A DNA stretch of 64,000 nt from Palsa-360 sp963719875 (GTDB lineage Bacteria; Acidobacteriota; Terriglobia; Acidiferrales; UBA7541), in the NCBI GenBank assembly GCA_963719875.1, contig CAVRDJ010000004.1, forward strand, positions 1 to 64,000, in the 5' to 3' direction. The position numbers were made by a program, and so were the translations under genes. Every line of letters begins with the position of its first letter. Position 1 is the first letter of the stretch. The notes beneath the pieces were generated by a model. It saw only the letters and a program-made list of their open reading frames with translations, made no database searches and was not told where the DNA came from. Below are positions 60,435-64,000 of this stretch, piece by piece.

Positions 60435-60821
60435 CTAGTTCCCGCCACCCATCGGAAGTTCTTCTCCGCTGCCCAACACAACTTTCTGAATCCAGATTTC
60501 GTTGGAGCCGCTCTTGGCGGGGTAGCCGCTGATGCTGATCGTGTCGCTGGGCTTGATGGAGCTCTTCGTCCACCCAACTCTGGTTAAACGATTGGGGCTG
60601 GTGAGTTCTCCCTGCCATTTCTGGGCCGTACCAGAATCGTCTTTGGCATCCCAATGAATCAGGACGTGAGGATTTATGAACTCGAATCCAGTCACCACAC
60701 CCTTAACTGTAATCGACTTGCTCGTATCGTAATTTGCATTGCCGTGGTGCGCGAATGCCACGGGTCCAAGGGTCAAAAGCATTATAAATATGGCCAAAAA
60801 AATCACTCGATTATTTTTCAC
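60435..60821 (-). CDS. Secreted DUF6152-family protein (module B)
   Basis: A 128-residue exported protein. GTG 60821 is chosen because AGGGG stands five bases upstream and a signal peptide follows directly (VIFLAIFIMLLTLGPVAFA). From the ATG at 60932 the protein would carry 37 unlikely extra residues. The mature N terminus has the family double His (HHGNANYD), followed by ITVKGVVTGFEFINPHVLIHWD, close to the module A copy (ITLKGTVTQWIWANPHCVL). It lacks the longer C-terminal tail of copy A. It leads the two-gene module B. Confidence 0.8.
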   Translation of the reverse strand: MKNNRVIFLAIFIMLLTLGPVAFAHHGNANYDTSKSITVKGVVTGFEFINPHVLIHWDAKDDSGTAQKWQGELTSPNRLTRVGWTKSSIKPSDTISISGYPAKSGSNEIWIQKVVLGSGEELPMGGGN

Positions 60822-61094
60822 GTTGTCCCCTATTCCTTCGATTCGCGATATTTCGCGATATTTCTGCCGAAGAACACCCATCGCTTCTCCGACAATACAT
60901 ATAAGACGAATTAGAATGCAAGGTTGTTTCAAGAAATTTGGAGTCGTTTGCAGACTTGCAGAGGCGGCGCTGCCGTTGAATAGGATGATATTGACACGTC
61001 TAAGCGGCAGGCATATAAGGCTTGAGGGCGAGCCTATCTTCGGTCCCGCGCCGACGATTCAAATCTCAGAGTCGAAACATGGGGAAGGGGATTC

Positions 61095-62390
61095 ATGCGT
61101 AAAGTCCTGCTGACAGCTTTTGCGATTGGTGTTGGTGGCCTGATTGGATTTTCCTTTGGCGGCAACCACTGGATCGTCCAGGGGCAGGGAAGTTCGGGAA
61201 GCATTGCGGCGGTCCCCGGCGTGGTCGGTGGCCAGGACACCTTCGGCCCTTACGATGTCGCCAAAGATTGGCCCGCAAGCATCAGCACGTTGCCGGGAAA
61301 CGAAAAATGGACCTGGGGAGCGGGGCAGGGAATCTACGCGGAGAATCCGAATCGTGTTTTTCTGCTATTCCGAGGCGAACTGCCGAACATCAAGCGGCCG
61401 GACACGAAATTAATTCCTGATTTCGGACCGAGCTTGATTTTCCCGATCGGGCGCCTACCCTGGAGGGACGCGACGGTATCGGCCCTGCCCGGATCCGGAG
61501 GAACCGGGCAAGATCCCGACGATGGACCGAAGAACTGGATGGGGGGAAAAGGAGTGGTGGGCGTGGACGCCAAGTGGGAACACTGCCTGACCATCGTGGA
61601 CTCCGCAGGAAAAATCATCGAGACCTTTCCGCAGTACGACCATCTGTTCAAACGGCCGCACTATGTAACGATCAATCCCTATGATTCGGAAAAACACATC
61701 TGGATCGTGGACGATCACATGCACGCCATTTACATATTCACGCATGACATGAAGGAACTCGTGCAGACGATTGGCACGCCCACCGTGCATGGCGCCGACG
61801 GCACGCATTTCAACCGGCCAACTTTCCTTTCCTGGCTACCCGACAGCACCCTGTTCGTGGCGGACGGATACAACGGCACGCGCGTCGCGAAATTCGATAA
61901 GAACGGAAAATTTCTGATGGATTGGGGCATGAAAGGCACGCCTCCGAATGACACGCGGCCCTCTTACATGAATAACGTCCACGGAATTGCCTTGGATCCG
62001 CAGACCAAACACGTTTTCGTGAACGACCGGGGCAATCACCGCGTGCAGGTGTTCGACGAAAATGGAAAATACCTTTACGAATGGAGCATGGGGAAAGACC
62101 CATCCGACGTCCACCTGCTTTACATCGGGGCCGACCGAACCTTGTGGGCCTATGACCGCGGCACGTCCAGGATGCTGAAGTACGATCTCGAGGGACATTT
62201 CCTGTACTCCTGGGGTACCTGGGGAGATTTCCCCGGGGGCTTCTGGGGAGTGCACGGATTCAGCGTCGATCAGGACGGCAATTTCTACACGGCCGAGGTG
62301 GACAATGGCCGCGCGCAAAAGTTCACGCCGCGTCCGGGGGCGAATCCCGCATACCTGGTCAGCAAGCCTGTATATTCGGCGTGGAAATAA
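61095..62390 (+). CDS. Exported NHL-repeat beta-propeller protein
   Basis: A 431-residue protein with an N-terminal signal or anchor (LLTAFAIGVGGLIGFSFGG) and a six-bladed NHL-type propeller resembling the peptidyl-hydroxyglycine amidating lyase and its bacterial relatives. Repeats include HYVTINPYDSEKHIWIVDD, RPTFLSWLPDSTLFVADGYN, HGIALDPQTKHVFVNDRGNHRVQVFD (in two parts) and HGFSVDQDGNFYTAEVDN. GGAAGGGG precedes ATG 61095. The DGYN and DRGNHR loops match those lining the propeller cavity. Enzyme activity is uncertain. It is divergent from module B and upstream of soxC, separated by 223 bp. Confidence 0.8.
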   Translation: MRKVLLTAFAIGVGGLIGFSFGGNHWIVQGQGSSGSIAAVPGVVGGQDTFGPYDVAKDWPASISTLPGNEKWTWGAGQGIYAENPNRVFLLFRGELPNIKRPDTKLIPDFGPSLIFPIGRLPWRDATVSALPGSGGTGQDPDDGPKNWMGGKGVVGVDAKWEHCLTIVDSAGKIIETFPQYDHLFKRPHYVTINPYDSEKHIWIVDDHMHAIYIFTHDMKELVQTIGTPTVHGADGTHFNRPTFLSWLPDSTLFVADGYNGTRVAKFDKNGKFLMDWGMKGTPPNDTRPSYMNNVHGIALDPQTKHVFVNDRGNHRVQVFDENGKYLYEWSMGKDPSDVHLLYIGADRTLWAYDRGTSRMLKYDLEGHFLYSWGTWGDFPGGFWGVHGFSVDQDGNFYTAEVDNGRAQKFTPRPGANPAYLVSKPVYSAWK

Positions 62391-62613
62391 GGCTCTCGTG
62401 TTGGCGAAGTTTTTAGGCGTTCCGAAAGTTTTTTCTTTTTCTTGAATTTAAACCCCTACCCTTTGAGAACCACAAAGGGTTGTGCACCCGTTCGGAAAAC
62501 TTGGCGATATTTTAAATGGAAGCTTGAGGCCGCCTCGATGTCACGTTAAGCTTTCTTCCACATCGAGGCTGTTTCATTTTGGATCGATGCAAGAGTGGAG
62601 ATGGGGGGAAGTC

Positions 62614-63909
62614 ATGGGCAATCTCGAAAAAATGGAATCCGAAAAGTTGCGGCAAGAAACTGTCGCCGGAAACGGCTTGATCGACCGGCGCACAATTTTG
62701 CGGAGCGCGCTGTTCTCCGCTGGGATCGCTGCGGCGGGGGTTGGCGCTGCGCAGGCCGACGATGGCGTTGGCGCGGACGCTCCGGAATGGATGAAGACGC
62801 CTGGTCGGCCGTTTTCAGCCTATGGAACACCTTCGAAGTGGCAAGAAAAAGTGCAGCGTATTTTCACGCTCGGACCGGGGCGCGCAGGAACGGGTGTGTC
62901 GCGCACGCCGCTTCAACTGCTGGAAGGTACCATCACGCCGAGCGGATTGCACTTCGAGCGGCATCATAACGGCGTCCCCGACATCGACCCCGCGCGACAC
63001 GAATTGTTCATTCACGGAATGGTGAAGCGGCCGCTGGCCTTTTCACTCGACGCGCTCATGCGCTATCCGATGGAAACGCACATCCACTTCATTGAGTGCG
63101 CCGGCAACAGCGGAGCATTTAGTTCGGCGCAGCCCCTGCAAATCACCGCTGGCGAATTGAATGGCCTCATTTCCTGTTCGGAATGGACCGGGGTGCGGCT
63201 TTCGACTCTGCTTGCGGAAGCCGGCGTGACAACTGGAGCGAAGTGGGTGATCGCGGAAGGCGCTGACGCGGCGGCCATGAGCAGGAGCATCCCTCTCGAA
63301 AAATGCATGGACGACGCGATGGTTGCTCTTTACCAAAACGGAGAAGCGATTCGCCCGGAACAGGGTTTTCCGATGCGACTGCTGCTGCCCGGCTTCGAAG
63401 GCAACATGAATGTGAAGTGGCTGCGCCGATTGAACCTCACCGACGAGCCGGTGGATGCCAGGGATGAGACTTCGCACTATACGGAATTGATGCCCGGCGG
63501 AAAGGCGCGTCAATTCATGTTTCTCCAGGACGCGAAATCCGCGATCCTCAAGCCGTCCTTTGGAATGACCATGAAAGGGGCTGGATTGTACGAAGTCTCC
63601 GGACTCGCTTGGTCGGGAGCGGGCCGGATTTCGAAAGTGGAAGTCTCCGCGGATGGCGGCAAGACTTGGGCGCTCGCAGCGTTGAACGGGCCGGTATTGC
63701 CAAAGGCTTTGACCCGATTCCGCTTACCATGGAAGTGGGAAGGGCAGCTTTCCACGCTGATGAGCCGGGCCACGGACGAGGCGGGAGGCACGCAGCCAAC
63801 CCGGGCCAGCTGGATCGCTCAATATGCGCCGGGACAGGGGTATCACTTCAACGGGATTCAAAGCTGGAGCGTTGAGGTCGATGGGACGGTGAAGAATGTC
63901 TACGCTTAG
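62614..63909 (+). CDS. soxC: Sulfite dehydrogenase molybdopterin subunit (SoxC-like)
   Basis: A 431-residue Tat-exported molybdenum enzyme of the sulfite oxidase family. ATG 62614 has GGGGGGAAG upstream; the Tat signal is DRRTILRSALFSAGIAAAGV. The molybdopterin cysteine is Cys162 in FIECAGNSG, and other family segments are HHNGVPDIDP, GFPMRLLLPGFEGNMNVKWLRRL (two blocks) and the C-terminal dimer domain (ISKVEVSADGGKTWALA). SoxC with cytochrome SoxD oxidises protein-bound sulfur or sulfite. The next gene starts 14 bp inside this one, as expected for soxCD. No other sox genes are in the window, so it may act as a general periplasmic sulfite or sulfoxide-type enzyme. Confidence 0.88.
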   Translation: MGNLEKMESEKLRQETVAGNGLIDRRTILRSALFSAGIAAAGVGAAQADDGVGADAPEWMKTPGRPFSAYGTPSKWQEKVQRIFTLGPGRAGTGVSRTPLQLLEGTITPSGLHFERHHNGVPDIDPARHELFIHGMVKRPLAFSLDALMRYPMETHIHFIECAGNSGAFSSAQPLQITAGELNGLISCSEWTGVRLSTLLAEAGVTTGAKWVIAEGADAAAMSRSIPLEKCMDDAMVALYQNGEAIRPEQGFPMRLLLPGFEGNMNVKWLRRLNLTDEPVDARDETSHYTELMPGGKARQFMFLQDAKSAILKPSFGMTMKGAGLYEVSGLAWSGAGRISKVEVSADGGKTWALAALNGPVLPKALTRFRLPWKWEGQLSTLMSRATDEAGGTQPTRASWIAQYAPGQGYHFNGIQSWSVEVDGTVKNVYA

Positions 63910-64000
63910 ATTTGCTTATCTCTGCCCCCTGGTAGCCTTTTGCCTGATGCCATCCGTTTGTAGTGCGCAGGGACCCAATCTTGGACGCCCACTCACTCCC
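63896..64000 (+). CDS. Exported protein, 5' end; probable cytochrome c partner of SoxC
   Basis: The ATG at 63896 lies inside the end of soxC in another frame and opens a reading frame to the window edge. The first 35 codons encode a signal peptide (LCPLVAFCLMPSVCSAQ) and a mature start GPNLGRPLTP, which resembles the beginning of cytochromes that follow soxC. The haem motif itself would lie beyond the window, so the cytochrome assignment rests on position and the short N terminus. Confidence 0.6.
   Translation, partial: MSTLRFAYLCPLVAFCLMPSVCSAQGPNLGRPLTP

Overview
The window looks like a soil or sediment Acidobacteriota chromosome. The evidence is a TonB-dependent receptor with an N-terminal carboxypeptidase-regulatory domain, very large secreted Ig-like/choice-of-anchor proteins, SBBP repeats, paired DUF6152-type secreted proteins, Tat-exported enzymes, moderately high GC and dense periplasmic redox genes. 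The phylum is inferred from gene content, not from a marker gene.

1-5.8 kb: the right end of an integrative conjugative element or its remnant. It holds a frameshifted VirD4/TraG coupling protein, a TrbB/VirB11 ATPase, a RepB-type primase and a tyrosine integrase, ending 10 bp before an initiator tRNA-Met gene. Beyond the tRNA lies a GIY-YIG nuclease gene, closed by a second, hairpin-interrupted copy of the tRNA 3' half. 6.2-10.2 kb: three tandem phage-tail-collar proteins, two related small proteins (DUF6916-like), a GNAT acetyltransferase and an outer-membrane barrel. 10.3-19.7 kb: a 3137-residue secreted protein with 16 near-identical 99-residue Ig-like repeats.

20.1-28 kb: the selenium region. 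After a DUF6152 gene and its partner comes a gene interrupted by an in-frame UGA. Read through, it encodes an exported selenoprotein: a DUF5818-like domain, a peroxiredoxin-like domain with a Sec-Pro-Tyr-Cys active site, and a DsbD-alpha-like domain. A SECIS-like hairpin with a GGUC loop follows the UGA. Immediately downstream are tRNA-Sec (selC), selD, selA and selB, so the full decoding kit sits beside its substrate. At 50.8-53.6 kb there is a fused 2Fe-2S/molybdopterin hydroxylase of the type called selenium-dependent xanthine dehydrogenase, a possible second user of SelD product.

28-42.5 kb: a tiny pilin-like protein coupled to a secreted protein, then a 13.4-kb gene for an about 4460-residue SBBP plus choice-of-anchor-D protein. 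That gene is split by a one-base frameshift and contains a 1329-bp block present three times. 42.9-46.1 kb: a degenerate serine hydrolase and an alkaline-phosphatase-superfamily enzyme. 46.4-50.6 kb: a probable respiratory operon with a CxxCH protein, a GrdB-like protein with Cys at the Sec position, a dihaem cytochrome c and a PQQ alcohol dehydrogenase carrying the lanthanide Asp. 54-64 kb: a Tat-exported alpha/beta hydrolase, a TonB receptor, a second DUF6152 module, an NHL beta-propeller, and SoxC with the start of a likely cytochrome partner.
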